A DNA stretch of 64,000 bases from contig NZ_ARVV01000001.1 in NCBI RefSeq assembly GCF_000385375.1, positions 3,472,001 to 3,536,000 of the forward strand, in the 5' to 3' direction. Within the stretch, counting starts at the first letter, position 1, and each line of letters begins with the position of its first letter. Source of the stretch: Methyloversatilis discipulorum. Its GTDB lineage: Bacteria; Pseudomonadota; Gammaproteobacteria; Burkholderiales; Rhodocyclaceae. A model generated the notes under the pieces. That model searched no databases. It was given only the letters and a program-made list of their open reading frames with translations, and was not told the DNA's origin. The position numbers and the translations under genes are program-made. Shown piece after piece: positions 46,521 to 56,900 of the stretch.

Positions 46521-48566
46521 TCAGAAGGACCAGACCGCCTTCACATAGGCGCCGCGTTCAATCGCCAGTGAAGAGGACGGCAGCGTGTCCGCCGCGTAGT
46601 GCACGCGACGCGCGTGCAGCAGGTTCTGTCCGACCAGCGACAGTTCGAGCCCGCTGCGCGGCGTCCACGCCAGACGCAGGTCGAGATCGGAGAACGACGG
46701 AATGCCCGCCGGTTCGACCCGACTGCTGTGGCGCAGCCAGGCATCGAACTTCAGTCGCGGCGTCAGGTTCCACAGCGAACGCAGCGACAGGCGGTGTCGC
46801 GCATCGGCCGAGTAGATGAAGAAGTTGGTCAGCGGAATGTCGGCGCGAAAGGTGCGGTCCAGCGCCGTCGAGTCGGTGTAGGTGTAGGCGCCGTGCAGCG
46901 ACCAGTCGGTGACCGGGCGATAGTCCGCCGCCAGTTCGAGACCGTGCGCGCGGCTGTCGTCGCTGGCGCGCACTTCGAACTCGGCCAGCAGGGTGGGATC
47001 CGGCATCGCGACCACGCCATTGAACACATTGACGTACTCGGCCTGATGACGGTAGCGCGTCGCGAACGCGGCGACATCCACGGTCAGCGGGCCGCTGCGG
47101 TAGCGGTAACCCAGCTCCAGCGAGGTGGCGGTTTCGCTGCGCATGTCGTGGCCCCCACCGGCGCTGCGTATGCGGAAGCCGCCGGCCAGCGGCGGCTGCG
47201 GGAAGGGGCCGAGTTCGGCGTTGAAGTCGCGCAGCGCACGCGACGGCTGCCGCGTGGTACGCGACGCCGCCGCCCAGAAGCTGTGCGGGCCGTCCGGCGT
47301 GAACATCAGGCGTGCGGTCGGTTGCACTTCCGGCTTGTCCAGATTGCTTTCCTCGACACGGGCGCCGAGCACCAGGTGCAGACGCTCCGGCAGCAGCGTG
47401 ATGTCGTCCTGCACGAATACGCTGGTCCAGGTAGTGCTGCGGCTCGGCGGCTGGATGAAGCCGCCGATCAGCTGCACGTTCAGCTGGTCCGAGGTATGGC
47501 GGTAGCTGGCGCCCCAGATCACGTCATGACGACCGCCCCGCGGCTCGCGCCGCTGGAAGTCGATGTCCAGCGTATTCCGCGCGTCGTCGATCGGGCCGAC
47601 CGCGTTGTCGACGGCAAAGCTCGAATGCGCGTAGGACGCCTGCAGCGAGTAGTCGGCACCGCTGTCGGCGATGCCGGCATAACGCATCAGCAGATGGTTC
47701 TCCTGCGAATCGAAACGGCCGGGTATCGGTGCACCGCCGAAGGTATAGCGCGTCAGATCGAGTTCCTCGCCATGCCGCGTGCTGCTCGCCCCGGCCTGCA
47801 GCGTGAAGGTATGGCCGCCGCCGAGCCGGCTTTCCCAGAGCACACCGCCGGCGGTGTTGCGTCCGTCGTCGTAGCCGGCCGAACCATCCGGCCGGTCGCT
47901 GGCGTCGCTCACGCGGCGCTTGGCCCAGATGCGTCCGCTGTGACTGTCGCCAACGCTGAAACCGTGACGCACGGCAAGCCAGCCACGCTGTTCCGTCCCC
48001 GCTGCGGCGCTGACCAGCGTGCCCTGCGTGTCCTGCGCGCGGCGGGTGATGATGTTGATCACGCCATTCATTGCGTTGCTGCCCCACAGCGCACCGCCCG
48101 GCCCACGCACCACTTCGATGCGTTCGACGTCCTCCAGCATCAGTTCGCGGTCTTCCCACACGGTGCCGGAGAACAGCGGCGTATAGACACTGCGGCCGTC
48201 GACCAGCACCTGCAGCTTGTCGGCGAAGCGGCTGTTGGCCCCGCGCAGCGAAATCGCCCAGCTGCCGGAAGAAATGCGCCCGACCTGCACGCCCGGGGCC
48301 ATCTGCAGTGCCTCCGGCACCGATGCCGCACCGGAACGCTCGATGTCCTCGCGCGAAATGACGAACACCGCCGCTGGCGTGCTGCGCAGCGACTGCGGCT
48401 TGCGGGCGGCGGTGGTGACCTTGATCTGCAGCAGGTCTTCCAGCGCGAGCCCGGCCAGGTCGGCGCTCTCGTCATCTGCGGCAGCCACCGACGACGCGCA
48501 GCAGAGTGCCAGCGCGCAGGCGCGCACGCGCAGGGAATCAACTCGCGTCGGACGATGTCTTTTCAT
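46521..48566 (-). CDS. TonB-dependent outer-membrane receptor
   Basis: This 681-residue protein has a signal peptide (about 1-29) and a plug domain with SLRSTPAAVFVISREDIERSG-type residues, the IEVVRGPGGALWGSNAMNGVINIITRR motif region, and a 22-strand barrel ending in Phe (VKAVWSF). There is no clear N-terminal signalling domain, so it is not a FecA-type transducer. The ligand is unknown; the closest known groups are vitamin and siderophore receptors. It is the first gene of the signalling operon; the 172 bp to prlC form a divergent promoter region. Confidence 0.9.
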   Translation of the reverse strand: MKRHRPTRVDSLRVRACALALCCASSVAAADDESADLAGLALEDLLQIKVTTAARKPQSLRSTPAAVFVISREDIERSGAASVPEALQMAPGVQVGRISSGSWAISLRGANSRFADKLQVLVDGRSVYTPLFSGTVWEDRELMLEDVERIEVVRGPGGALWGSNAMNGVINIITRRAQDTQGTLVSAAAGTEQRGWLAVRHGFSVGDSHSGRIWAKRRVSDASDRPDGSAGYDDGRNTAGGVLWESRLGGGHTFTLQAGASSTRHGEELDLTRYTFGGAPIPGRFDSQENHLLMRYAGIADSGADYSLQASYAHSSFAVDNAVGPIDDARNTLDIDFQRREPRGGRHDVIWGASYRHTSDQLNVQLIGGFIQPPSRSTTWTSVFVQDDITLLPERLHLVLGARVEESNLDKPEVQPTARLMFTPDGPHSFWAAASRTTRQPSRALRDFNAELGPFPQPPLAGGFRIRSAGGGHDMRSETATSLELGYRYRSGPLTVDVAAFATRYRHQAEYVNVFNGVVAMPDPTLLAEFEVRASDDSRAHGLELAADYRPVTDWSLHGAYTYTDSTALDRTFRADIPLTNFFIYSADARHRLSLRSLWNLTPRLKFDAWLRHSSRVEPAGIPSFSDLDLRLAWTPRSGLELSLVGQNLLHARRVHYAADTLPSSSLAIERGAYVKAVWSF

Positions 48567-48738
48567 GGCTCGGGCTTATGTTTGCGGCCCCGTCTCCAGA
48601 CGCGGCTTTATTCTGCATCTGCTTTCGGCATGGAAATGCCCAACTTGAGTGAGCGGCGCGCAGAGCGGGCTAGAATCCCCATTGAAATCCGCGCGCGACC
48701 GCCGCACGTGTCAACCCGTACCGAACAGTCCGCACACC

Positions 48739-50793
48739 ATGACCACGAATCCATTGCTCGATTTTTCCGCCCTGCCCCGCTTCGATGCGGTGCAGCCCGA
48801 ACACGTCGCACCGGCCATCGGCGAACTGCTCAAGCGCTATCAGGCGCTGATCGACGACCTGACTGCGCGCGCCGAGCCCCCCACCTGGGACAGCTTTGCA
48901 GCGCCGATCACCGACATGGGCGAGCAGGTGAACCGCGCCTGGGGCATCGTCGGTCATCTGCACGGCGTCAATGACGTGCCGGCGTGGCGCGAGGCCTACA
49001 ACGCGACACTGCCCGACATCACCCGCTTCTACAGCGCGCTCGGCCAGAACCTCGCGCTGTTCGCCAAGTACAAAGCGCTGCGCGAATCCGCCGAATACGC
49101 GACGCTGTCGCCGGCGCGCCAGCGCATCCTCGACAACGAGGTGCGCGATTTCCGGCTGTCCGGCGCCGAACTGGCCGAGGACCAGAAGCCGCGCTTCAAG
49201 GAAATCCAGGAAGAACTGGCCGCGCTGTCGGCGAAGTTCAGCGAGAACCTGCTCGACGCGACCAATGCCTTCGCCGAGTACGTCACCGACGAAGCGCTGC
49301 TGGCCGGTCTGCCGGAAGACAGCATCGAGGCGGCGCGCGAAGCCGCCCAGCGCGACGAGCGCGACGGCTGGAAGTTCACGCTGCACATGCCGTCCTACCT
49401 GCCAGTCATGCAGTACGCGGACAACCGCGACCTGCGCGCCCGCATGTACCGCGCCTACGCCACCCGTGCCTCCGAGTTCGGCGAAGCCGAGCGCGACAAC
49501 ACGCCGCTGATCGCCCGCATCCTGGCGCTGCGTGCCGAGGAATCGAAGATGCTGGGCTTCGCCAGCTTCGCCGAACTGTCGCTGGTGCCGAAGATGGCGG
49601 ACACGCCGGAACAGGTGATGGACTTCCTGCGCGACCTCGCCGGCCGCGCCCGGCCGCACGCGCAGCGCGACCTCGACGAACTGCGCGCCTTCGCCCGCAA
49701 CGAATTCGGTCTCGACGAACTGCAGCCCTGGGACATGACCTGGGTGTCGGAAAAGCTGCGCGTACAGCGCTACGACTTCTCCGAACAGGAGGTGAAGCAG
49801 TACTTCCCCGAGCACAAGGTGCTCGAAGGCCTGTTCCGCGTGGTCGAAGGGCTCTATGGCGTCACCATCAAGCCGGACACTGCGCCGGTGTGGCACCCGG
49901 ACGTGCGTTTCTTCCGCATCGAGCGCGCCGGTGGCGAACTGGTCGGCCAGTTCTACCTCGACCTGTACGCGCGCGACACCAAGCGCGGCGGCGCCTGGAT
50001 GGACGAGGCGATCACCCGTCGCGCGGTCAGCGGCGGCGTGCAGACGCCGGTCGCCTACCTGAACTGCAACTTCCCGTCGCCGGTCGGTGGCAAGCCGGCC
50101 ACCTTCACCCATGACGACGTGATCACGCTGTTCCACGAAAGCGGCCACGGCCTGCACCACCTGCTTACGCGAGTGGACGACCTGCCGGTATCCGGCATCC
50201 ACGGCGTCGAGTGGGACGCGGTCGAACTGCCCAGCCAGTTCATGGAGAACTTCTGCTGGGAGTGGGACGTGCTGTCCGGCATGACCGCCCACGTCGATAG
50301 CGGCGAGCCGCTGCCGCGCGCGCTTTACGACAAGATGATCGCCGCCAAGAACTTCCAGAGCGGCATGCAGACGCTGCGCCAGATCGAGTTCTCGCTGTTC
50401 GACCTGCGCCTGCACCACGACTTCGTACCCGGCGGCGACAAGACCCTGCTGCAGCTGCTCGGCGAAGTGCGCGACGAAGTGGCCGTGGTGCGCCCGCCCG
50501 AGTGGAACCGCTTCGCCAACAGCTTCAGCCACATCTTCGCCGGCGGCTATGCGGCCGGTTACTACAGCTACAAGTGGGCGGAAGTGCTGTCGGCCGACGC
50601 CTTCGAAGCGTTCGAGGAGGCGCGCGGCGCCGCCGGCACCGTGCTCGACACCGCCACCGGCCGCCGCTTCTGGGACGAAATCCTCGCCGTCGGCGGTTCG
50701 CGCCCGGCACTGGAATCGTTCAAGGCCTTCCGCGGCCGCGAACCCAAACCCGACGCGCTGCTGCGTCACAGCGGCATGGTGGCCGCGGCCTGA
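48739..50793 (+). CDS. prlC: Oligopeptidase A (M3 family metallopeptidase)
   Basis: This 684-residue cytoplasmic peptidase has a zinc motif HESGH in FHESGHGLHH (about residue 470) and the downstream family segment GVEWDAVELPSQFMENFCWE. It degrades short peptides and cleaved signal peptides. ATG 48739 gives the standard family N-terminus NPLLDFSALPRFD. Length is normal (about 680). A DUF4124 protein gene follows after 10 bp and is probably co-transcribed. Confidence 0.93.
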   Translation: MTTNPLLDFSALPRFDAVQPEHVAPAIGELLKRYQALIDDLTARAEPPTWDSFAAPITDMGEQVNRAWGIVGHLHGVNDVPAWREAYNATLPDITRFYSALGQNLALFAKYKALRESAEYATLSPARQRILDNEVRDFRLSGAELAEDQKPRFKEIQEELAALSAKFSENLLDATNAFAEYVTDEALLAGLPEDSIEAAREAAQRDERDGWKFTLHMPSYLPVMQYADNRDLRARMYRAYATRASEFGEAERDNTPLIARILALRAEESKMLGFASFAELSLVPKMADTPEQVMDFLRDLAGRARPHAQRDLDELRAFARNEFGLDELQPWDMTWVSEKLRVQRYDFSEQEVKQYFPEHKVLEGLFRVVEGLYGVTIKPDTAPVWHPDVRFFRIERAGGELVGQFYLDLYARDTKRGGAWMDEAITRRAVSGGVQTPVAYLNCNFPSPVGGKPATFTHDDVITLFHESGHGLHHLLTRVDDLPVSGIHGVEWDAVELPSQFMENFCWEWDVLSGMTAHVDSGEPLPRALYDKMIAAKNFQSGMQTLRQIEFSLFDLRLHHDFVPGGDKTLLQLLGEVRDEVAVVRPPEWNRFANSFSHIFAGGYAAGYYSYKWAEVLSADAFEAFEEARGAAGTVLDTATGRRFWDEILAVGGSRPALESFKAFRGREPKPDALLRHSGMVAAA

Positions 50794-50803
50794 GGAGAAG
50801 ATG

Positions 50804-51382
50804 ATGACGCTGCGCAGACTGCTCTGCGTGACCCTCGCCGGCGCCGTGTGCGCCGCGCCGGTTCTGGCCCAGACCTACAAGTGGAAGGACGCCCAGGGCC
50901 GCACCCACTACTCGGACACACCGCCGCCGGCCGACGCGCGCGCGGCGACCGAGAAGAAGCTGCAGCCCAGCGTGGTCGAACAGGGGCCGAGCTATGCCGA
51001 ACGCGAGGCGATGAAGAACGCGCCGGTCACCGTCTGGCTCGGCAACGAGTGCGACAAGCTGTGCGAGTCTGCGCAGGCGCTGCTGAAGAGCCGCGGCATC
51101 GCCTACAGCGAACAGCGCATCACCACCGAAGAGCAGAAGCAGGCCTTCGCCACACGCTTCAAGGTGAAGGAAGCCCGCGTGCCGGCCATCGCCGCCGGCG
51201 CCGACCAGCTGATGGGCTTCAGCGCCGACGCCTGGACCCGCTTGCTGGATCGCGCCGGCTACCCGGCCAGGGGCAGTGCAAAGCCGCGACCGCCAAAACC
51301 GGCCGCGGCCGCGCCGGAAGCTCCGGCAGGCGCCACCGCGGATGACGATAGCCAGATCCCGGAGCCGCCCGTGCCGCGTTGA
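50804..51382 (+). CDS. Secreted DUF4124 / glutaredoxin-like domain protein
   Basis: The 192-residue protein has a signal peptide (about 1-21, LAQ), a DUF4124 segment (TYKWKDAQGRTHYSDTPPP), then a thioredoxin/glutaredoxin-like domain with a CDKLC (CxxxC) cysteine pair instead of CxxC. The C-terminus is Pro/Ala-rich. ATG 50804 is preferred over the adjacent ATG 50801 because of spacing from GAGGAG. The unusual CxxxC spacing makes classical redox activity uncertain. Confidence 0.8.
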   Translation: MTLRRLLCVTLAGAVCAAPVLAQTYKWKDAQGRTHYSDTPPPADARAATEKKLQPSVVEQGPSYAEREAMKNAPVTVWLGNECDKLCESAQALLKSRGIAYSEQRITTEEQKQAFATRFKVKEARVPAIAAGADQLMGFSADAWTRLLDRAGYPARGSAKPRPPKPAAAAPEAPAGATADDDSQIPEPPVPR

Positions 51383-51484
51383 AGGGCCCGCCGGGCGCAA
51401 CTGTTCAGTCTCCGGCGCAGATGGGACAATGCGGCGGCCCCGCGGGCCCCGCCCGCTCACCGTCTGCCCGCGACACCGATACCG

Positions 51485-52243
51485 ATGAAGATTGCCTGCT
51501 GGAACGTCAATTCGCTGAAAGTCCGCCTGCCCCACCTGACCGACTGGCTCGCTGCCGAACAGCCGGACGTGGTGTGCCTGCAGGAAACCAAGACCGAAGA
51601 CGCCAACTACCCGCGCGCCGAACTCGAGGCGGCCGGCTATCACAGCGCCATCAGCGGCCAGAAGACCTATAACGGCGTGGCCATCCTGTCGAAGCGGCCG
51701 GCCGAGGACGTGCAGATCGGCATCCCCGGCTTCGACGACGAACAGAAGCGCGTCATCGCCGCGACGGTCGATGGCGTGCGCATCGTGTGCACCTATTTCC
51801 CGAACGGCCAGGCGGTCGGCTCGGAAAAGTTCGAGTACAAGATGCGCTGGCTGGTCGCGCTGACCGACTGGCTGCGCGACGAACTCACCCGCCACCCGCA
51901 GCTGGCGCTGCTCGGCGACTACAACATCGCGCCCGAGCCGCGCGACGCCCACCCGGACTGGAAGGATGAAATCCACGTATCACCGCCGGAACGCGCCGCC
52001 TTCGCCGGCCTGGTCGCACTCGGTCTGACCGACGCCTTCCGCTTGTTCGAGCAGCCGGAGAAGACCTGGTCGTGGTGGGACTACCGCGCCGGCGCCTTCC
52101 GCCGCAACTTCGGCCTGCGCATCGACCACATCCTGCTGTCGGCGCCGCTGGCCGCACGCTGCACCGCCTGCGTCGTCGACAAGGCGCCGCGCAAGCTGGA
52201 GCGGCCGTCCGATCACGCACCGGTCATCGCCACGCTGTCATGA
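51485..52243 (+). CDS. xthA: Exodeoxyribonuclease III (AP endonuclease)
   Basis: This 252-residue protein has the Exo III pattern: MKIACWNVNSLKVRLPHL, LQETKTED (catalytic Glu), TYFPNGQ, LLGDYNIAPEPRD (Asp and Asn) and a terminal RPSDHAPV with the catalytic His. It repairs abasic sites and trims 3' ends. It starts about 100 bp after the DUF4124 gene and overlaps the regulator that follows by 4 nt. Confidence 0.94.
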   Translation: MKIACWNVNSLKVRLPHLTDWLAAEQPDVVCLQETKTEDANYPRAELEAAGYHSAISGQKTYNGVAILSKRPAEDVQIGIPGFDDEQKRVIAATVDGVRIVCTYFPNGQAVGSEKFEYKMRWLVALTDWLRDELTRHPQLALLGDYNIAPEPRDAHPDWKDEIHVSPPERAAFAGLVALGLTDAFRLFEQPEKTWSWWDYRAGAFRRNFGLRIDHILLSAPLAARCTACVVDKAPRKLERPSDHAPVIATLS

Positions 52244-52902
52244 ACGGACACACCGACGCACTGACCGCGATCTATCCGCTGCTCGCCGGCCTGTCGCCGG
52301 AAGCACGCGCGTTGATCGAGAGGGAAGGCCGCGCGATGGAGGTGCCGGCCGGCACCCGCATCTTCGACGAGCACCAGCCCTGCGGCGGTTTCCCCTTCGT
52401 GCTCGAAGGCCAGGTGAAGGTGGCGAAATCCTCGGCCAACGGCCGCGAGCTGCCGCTGTACCGCGTGCATGCCGGAGAGACCTGCGTCATATCGAGCGCC
52501 TGCCTGCTCGGCCACATCGACTACAACGCCCACGCGGTCGCCGAAACGCCGGCCCGGCTGCTGGTGCTGCCGACTTCGCTGTTCGACCGTCTGCTGTCGG
52601 AGCCCGCCTTCCGCCACTTCGTATTCGGCCTGTTCGCCGAACGCGTCGCCGAGCTGATGCAGCTGGTCGAAGCGATCGCCTTCCAGCGTCTCGACCAGCG
52701 CCTGGCCGCGCTGCTGCTCGGCCACGGTCAGACCCTGCACACCACGCACCAGCAGCTCGCCGACGAACTGGGCAGCGTGCGCGAAATCGTCAGCCGACTG
52801 CTGAAGAGCTTCGCCGAACAGGGCCTGGTCGCGCTCGGCCGCAACCAGATCGACATCCTCGACCCGGCCGGCCTGCGCGCGCTGGCCGCCGAACGCAAGT
52901 AG
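52240..52902 (+). CDS. Crp/Fnr-family transcription regulator
   Basis: This 220-residue protein has an N-terminal cyclic-nucleotide-binding-like barrel (GRELPLYRVHAGETCVISSACLLG) and a C-terminal helix-turn-helix (TTHQQLADELGSVREIVSRLLKSF). Three Cys (HQPCG, ETCV, SACL) are present but not in the N-terminal Fnr cluster pattern, so a [4Fe-4S] oxygen sensor is not supported. The VREIVSRLLK recognition helix is typical of the subfamily. It overlaps xthA by 4 nt; targets are unknown. Confidence 0.88.
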   Translation: MNGHTDALTAIYPLLAGLSPEARALIEREGRAMEVPAGTRIFDEHQPCGGFPFVLEGQVKVAKSSANGRELPLYRVHAGETCVISSACLLGHIDYNAHAVAETPARLLVLPTSLFDRLLSEPAFRHFVFGLFAERVAELMQLVEAIAFQRLDQRLAALLLGHGQTLHTTHQQLADELGSVREIVSRLLKSFAEQGLVALGRNQIDILDPAGLRALAAERK

Positions 52903-52914
52903 GACGGCACCGCT

Positions 52915-53694
52915 ATGAACAGCACCGCTCTGCCGGACGTGGAGGGCGGCCTGTTCGACGCCCACCTGCACATCATCGCACCCGGTTTCCCGCTGATCCC
53001 GAACCAGGGCTACACGCCGGATTACTTCACCGTAGATGACTACCTCGCCCGCGCCAGGCCGCTGGGCATCACCGGCGGCGCCGTCGTGTCCGGCAGCTTC
53101 CAGGGCTTCGACCAGACCTACCTGCTCGACGCCCTCGCCCGCCTCGGCCCCGGCTTCGTCGGCGTGACACAACTGCCGGCCGACACGCCGGACGACGTCA
53201 TCCTCGATCTCGATTCAAAGGGCGTGCGCGCCATTCGCTTCAACCTGCAGCGCGGCGGCTCGGAAGACGTATCCCAGCTCGAACACATGGCGCTGCGCGT
53301 GCATGAACTGTGCGGCTGGCACGTCGAACTCTACGTCGCCAACCGCCACCTCGCCGGCCTGCGCGCCCTGCTCGCGCGCCTGCCGAAAGTGTCCATCGAT
53401 CACCTCGGCCTCACCGCCGAAGGTTTCGACGACCTGCTGTGGCTGGTCGAGCGCGGCATCAAGGTGAAGGCGACGGGATTCGGACGCTGTGACTTCGACG
53501 TTGCAGAGGCACTGCGCCGGATCGATGCGGTGAATCCGGAAGCGCTGATGTTCGGGACGGATTTGCCGTGTACGCGGGCGCCCAGGGTGTTTCGCGCCGA
53601 GGACATCAACCTGCTTGTGGCTCGGATTGACGGATACGAAGGGAGGGCACTTCGCGACAATGCAATGACGTTCTTTCGGACAAGCTCCGACTAA
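52915..53694 (+). CDS. Amidohydrolase-family metal-dependent hydrolase
   Basis: This 259-residue TIM-barrel hydrolase (amidohydrolase 2 class) has the N-terminal FDAHLHI metal motif, a central SIDHLG and a C-terminal MFGTDLPCTRAP with the catalytic Asp. Its substrate is probably a lactone, carboxylate or similar small acid, not determinable here. It starts 12 bp after the Crp/Fnr gene. Its stop overlaps the convergent zinc-ribbon gene by 4 bp. Confidence 0.87.
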   Translation: MNSTALPDVEGGLFDAHLHIIAPGFPLIPNQGYTPDYFTVDDYLARARPLGITGGAVVSGSFQGFDQTYLLDALARLGPGFVGVTQLPADTPDDVILDLDSKGVRAIRFNLQRGGSEDVSQLEHMALRVHELCGWHVELYVANRHLAGLRALLARLPKVSIDHLGLTAEGFDDLLWLVERGIKVKATGFGRCDFDVAEALRRIDAVNPEALMFGTDLPCTRAPRVFRAEDINLLVARIDGYEGRALRDNAMTFFRTSSD

Positions 53695-53897
53695 CTGGCG
53701 AGCACCGTCAGTTCAGTCCACACAGGTTGGAGCCCAACACTTTCCATATAGGTTCCAAAATCCACAAAAGGCTTCCTACCAATGTCTCTCCTGGAGAACC
53801 AGGTCGCCTCACACTCTTGACACACATATACGAGAAGACCCGTTCTTCGTATCTGTGCATCAACTACATTGCCTTGCCCACACCGAGGACACAACAT
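53691..53897 (-). CDS. Zinc-ribbon protein, candidate CDI immunity protein
   Basis: This 68-residue protein has two CxxC motifs (CPRCGQG and CQECEATW) forming a zinc ribbon, and a C-terminal FGTYMESVGLQPVWTEL segment. It lies 19 bp downstream of the CdiA-like gene, where cdiI immunity genes are found, and its base composition is less GC-rich, like the adjacent toxin end. The immunity role is an inference from position; the zinc ribbon itself is clear. Confidence 0.7.
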   Translation of the reverse strand: MLCPRCGQGNVVDAQIRRTGLLVYVCQECEATWFSRRDIGRKPFVDFGTYMESVGLQPVWTELTVLAS

Positions 53898-53916
53898 CGT
53901 TCAACCCCCGTTTCAT

Positions 53917-56900
53917 TCACCGGACCGGGTAAGCGGTGATGATTTTATTGGTTCCCGGACGAACGATAATTTTGATGCTCTTCTCGCCTGCAGTTCCCAC
54001 AACGCGTCCCATAGGGATGACATATGCGCCCGGATCATTCGGAAGCGGCGTGCTTCGATTAACCCATGCTTCATCCACCAGCCCCAATACTTCCTCTCGC
54101 CGAACATTGAATACGCTATGCGTAGTCTTGCCGGGATTTGGCACCGCGTGATCGAGAACATGCTTAATTCTATTGCCATGTACGGACCCCTGCCCGTATT
54201 CAAGGCCGGCTGGTGTCGTCCACGTTCGGGACACACGGTCGAATTCGAGCCTAATAGTGCTTGATGGATTATCTGTCGCACGCCCCTCACTAGTCGGGGG
54301 AACCTGAGAATCCAACTGCGACGCGCCCTGTCGATCTGGTAGTTGTCCTGCGCCCGCATCCAAAGGCACTCGTGGAGTCTCACTTGGCGGAGATCTAACG
54401 CCATGCTTCCATGCCCTCGTTATAAGCGTTCCACCGCCGACAACGGTGAGCGCTCCATCAGTGAATAGAGCTGCACGCATCCGCTGCGCTGCGTCGATCT
54501 CCCCGGCTGCCTCCAGTCGCGCTGCCTCGTCAAGCTGTGCCTTGATCCCTTGTTCGATCGTATCGATCGGCGACTGAAGAAACTGTCCGGTAGCAACTGC
54601 CAGCTGCGCCAGCGCGTCCCGGGCGGCGGGATCGACGGGCGCGCGTATCAGCAGGGTGCCAAGCTCGATCGTCCCGGCGAGTCCCGTGGCGACGGACTGT
54701 GCAGCGCCATCGACGACGTTGTAGACCATCGCATGGGTCATGCGCATGCGGTACATCGTCTCCAGCGCCTGGATGCTCGCAAGCTCCCGATCGGTAACGG
54801 AACCGGGCTCGATACGCCGCTCCTGGTAGCTCGCGACAGCGCGCGCCAGGTCGAGATAGGCTGCCTGACACGCCGTGCTCGACGGAGCCGAGCAGGCCGT
54901 CGACAGGGCTTCGTCGCGGTTGCGGTCGAGCGTGCCCAGCCGCCGCATTTCCATGCGGTCAGCGTCCGTGCAGCGGCTGGCGATCGAGCACTTCTGCCTA
55001 AGGCGCTCCAGCGCCTGTGATTCAGCGTGGGTCAGATAGTTGAACAGCGTGACGTTCTGCGCCGCCAGCGCACCCGACACCGCATTACCGCCCACACCTT
55101 CAGCGGCGGCTCCGCCGGCCATCATGCTGAGAGCGGTCAGCAGGGCGTCGCCGCCGGGGCTGCCGCTCAGCCCCAGGCTGGCATCGATCGGCCGTTCGAC
55201 CAGTACTGCGGTCATCGCGCCGATGGCACCTGCCATCGGGTCACCGCCACGCGCTGCCTCGGCCATCGCGCCCAGTGCGCCGTGCGCGAGCAGGTGGCCG
55301 ACGCTGCCGTGCTCGCCGAACACGCCGTCGCCGATCCGGCCTGCGCCCAGGGCGGAGGCCTGATTGACGGCCGAGTAGAGCAGCGCAGCTTCGAAGCTGC
55401 TGCCGGTCACCTCGCCGATCAGGCCGGAGGTCAGCGCCCGGGCGGCGAAGCGCTCGAGGGGATCGTTGAAGGTCGTGCCGGTCCACTGTGCGGATCCGGC
55501 ACTGAGGCCGGCAGCGAGGCCGCTGTTCAGTGCGTTGCCGATGTCGAGACGACCGCTGGCCACCATCTGGCCGACCGACGACGAGATCGTCTGCGTCACG
55601 AAGGCGCTGGCCACGGTGTTGCCGAAACCGGCCGCACCCGCCGACGAGGCCGCCGCGAAAGCCGAACCGGGCGACGCGAAGCTGCCGATGAAGGTCGATA
55701 CGTCCATGCCTATCATCGAGGCGACCAGGAAGCTGGTCGCCAGGCCCATCACGTCGCTGAAGCCGAAGTCCTTCTCGAAGCGGTAGTGCAGGTCGTCGCG
55801 CGCCACGTCGCGCACGAAACGGCTGCCCAGTTCATCGATCAGTTGCGCCTCGAACGCCGCGCTGCGCAGCTGGGTCTCTTCGGCGCTGTCGCCGAGCAGA
55901 CGGAACTCGCCGGACAGCGACTGGATGCGATCGACATCGAGTGCCCAGTGCGCGGCCTGCATGAAACCGCCGGCCTGGACCTGGCTGCCTTCGACGATCA
56001 GCGTGCCGCCGTCGACCTTGAATTCCTCGTAGTAATAGGCCGAGCGCTTGCGGTTCAGCAGTTCGTCGGCGGTCACCGACAGCGTTCCGTCCGACAGCAC
56101 GAAGCCGGTGTTGTCGACCGTGCTGCCGACGATGACGATGCCGACGTCAGCATCGAGCAGACCGCCCGGAATCACCGCAAGCTGAGATTGCCAGTCCTCC
56201 GGCAGATAGATCCACGGGCGCAGTGCGCCATCGCGCTCGACGTACCAGAGGATGGGCGATCTCAGCAGCGACTGCTGCGCCTCGCCGAGCGCCGCCCCCA
56301 TCGGAATGCCGTGCTCGACGGCGAACGCATAGCCGTTGGCCGCCAGCAGCGTGCGCTGCTGGGCCTCGGGCGATTGCCCGGTCAGCGGGTCCCAGCTCAG
56401 CCCGGGCAATATCCAGCCACGGTGCGTAGTCGCGAGCAGCGCGTTGCGCAGCGCCGCCGCCTCCTCTTCGGGGGTCAGCGCGAACGGTGCGCTGCTGGCG
56501 AGGTTCGCCGGCAGCAGACGCATCAGTGCGGCGCCGCTGTAATCGCCCGGCGGCACGGCAAGACCGCCGTGGGCACCGTAGGCGGCGACGTCGATGGCGG
56601 CCGGCGGCAGCGACAGTTCGGCGGTGCGGTGGTAGTAGTCCGCGACCACGTCGAAGCCATTGCGGATGTGGTCGGCGCGTACCGCCATGCTGCCGGCGTG
56701 GATGCTGCCGGTATTGACGAAGGAGGACAGCGCCGCCGGAACGTTGCCCAGGCTGCCCGGCCCCTGGTCGATCAGCCGGGCGAGCGAAGCCAGCAAGAGA
56801 GCTGAACGGTCAGCCGACGGGACCGGGGCAGGCGGCGGAGGCGAGCCTCCACCCGGTGTGCCGCCGGCGGCGCCATCCGGAGGCTGGCCGACCGAAAAGT

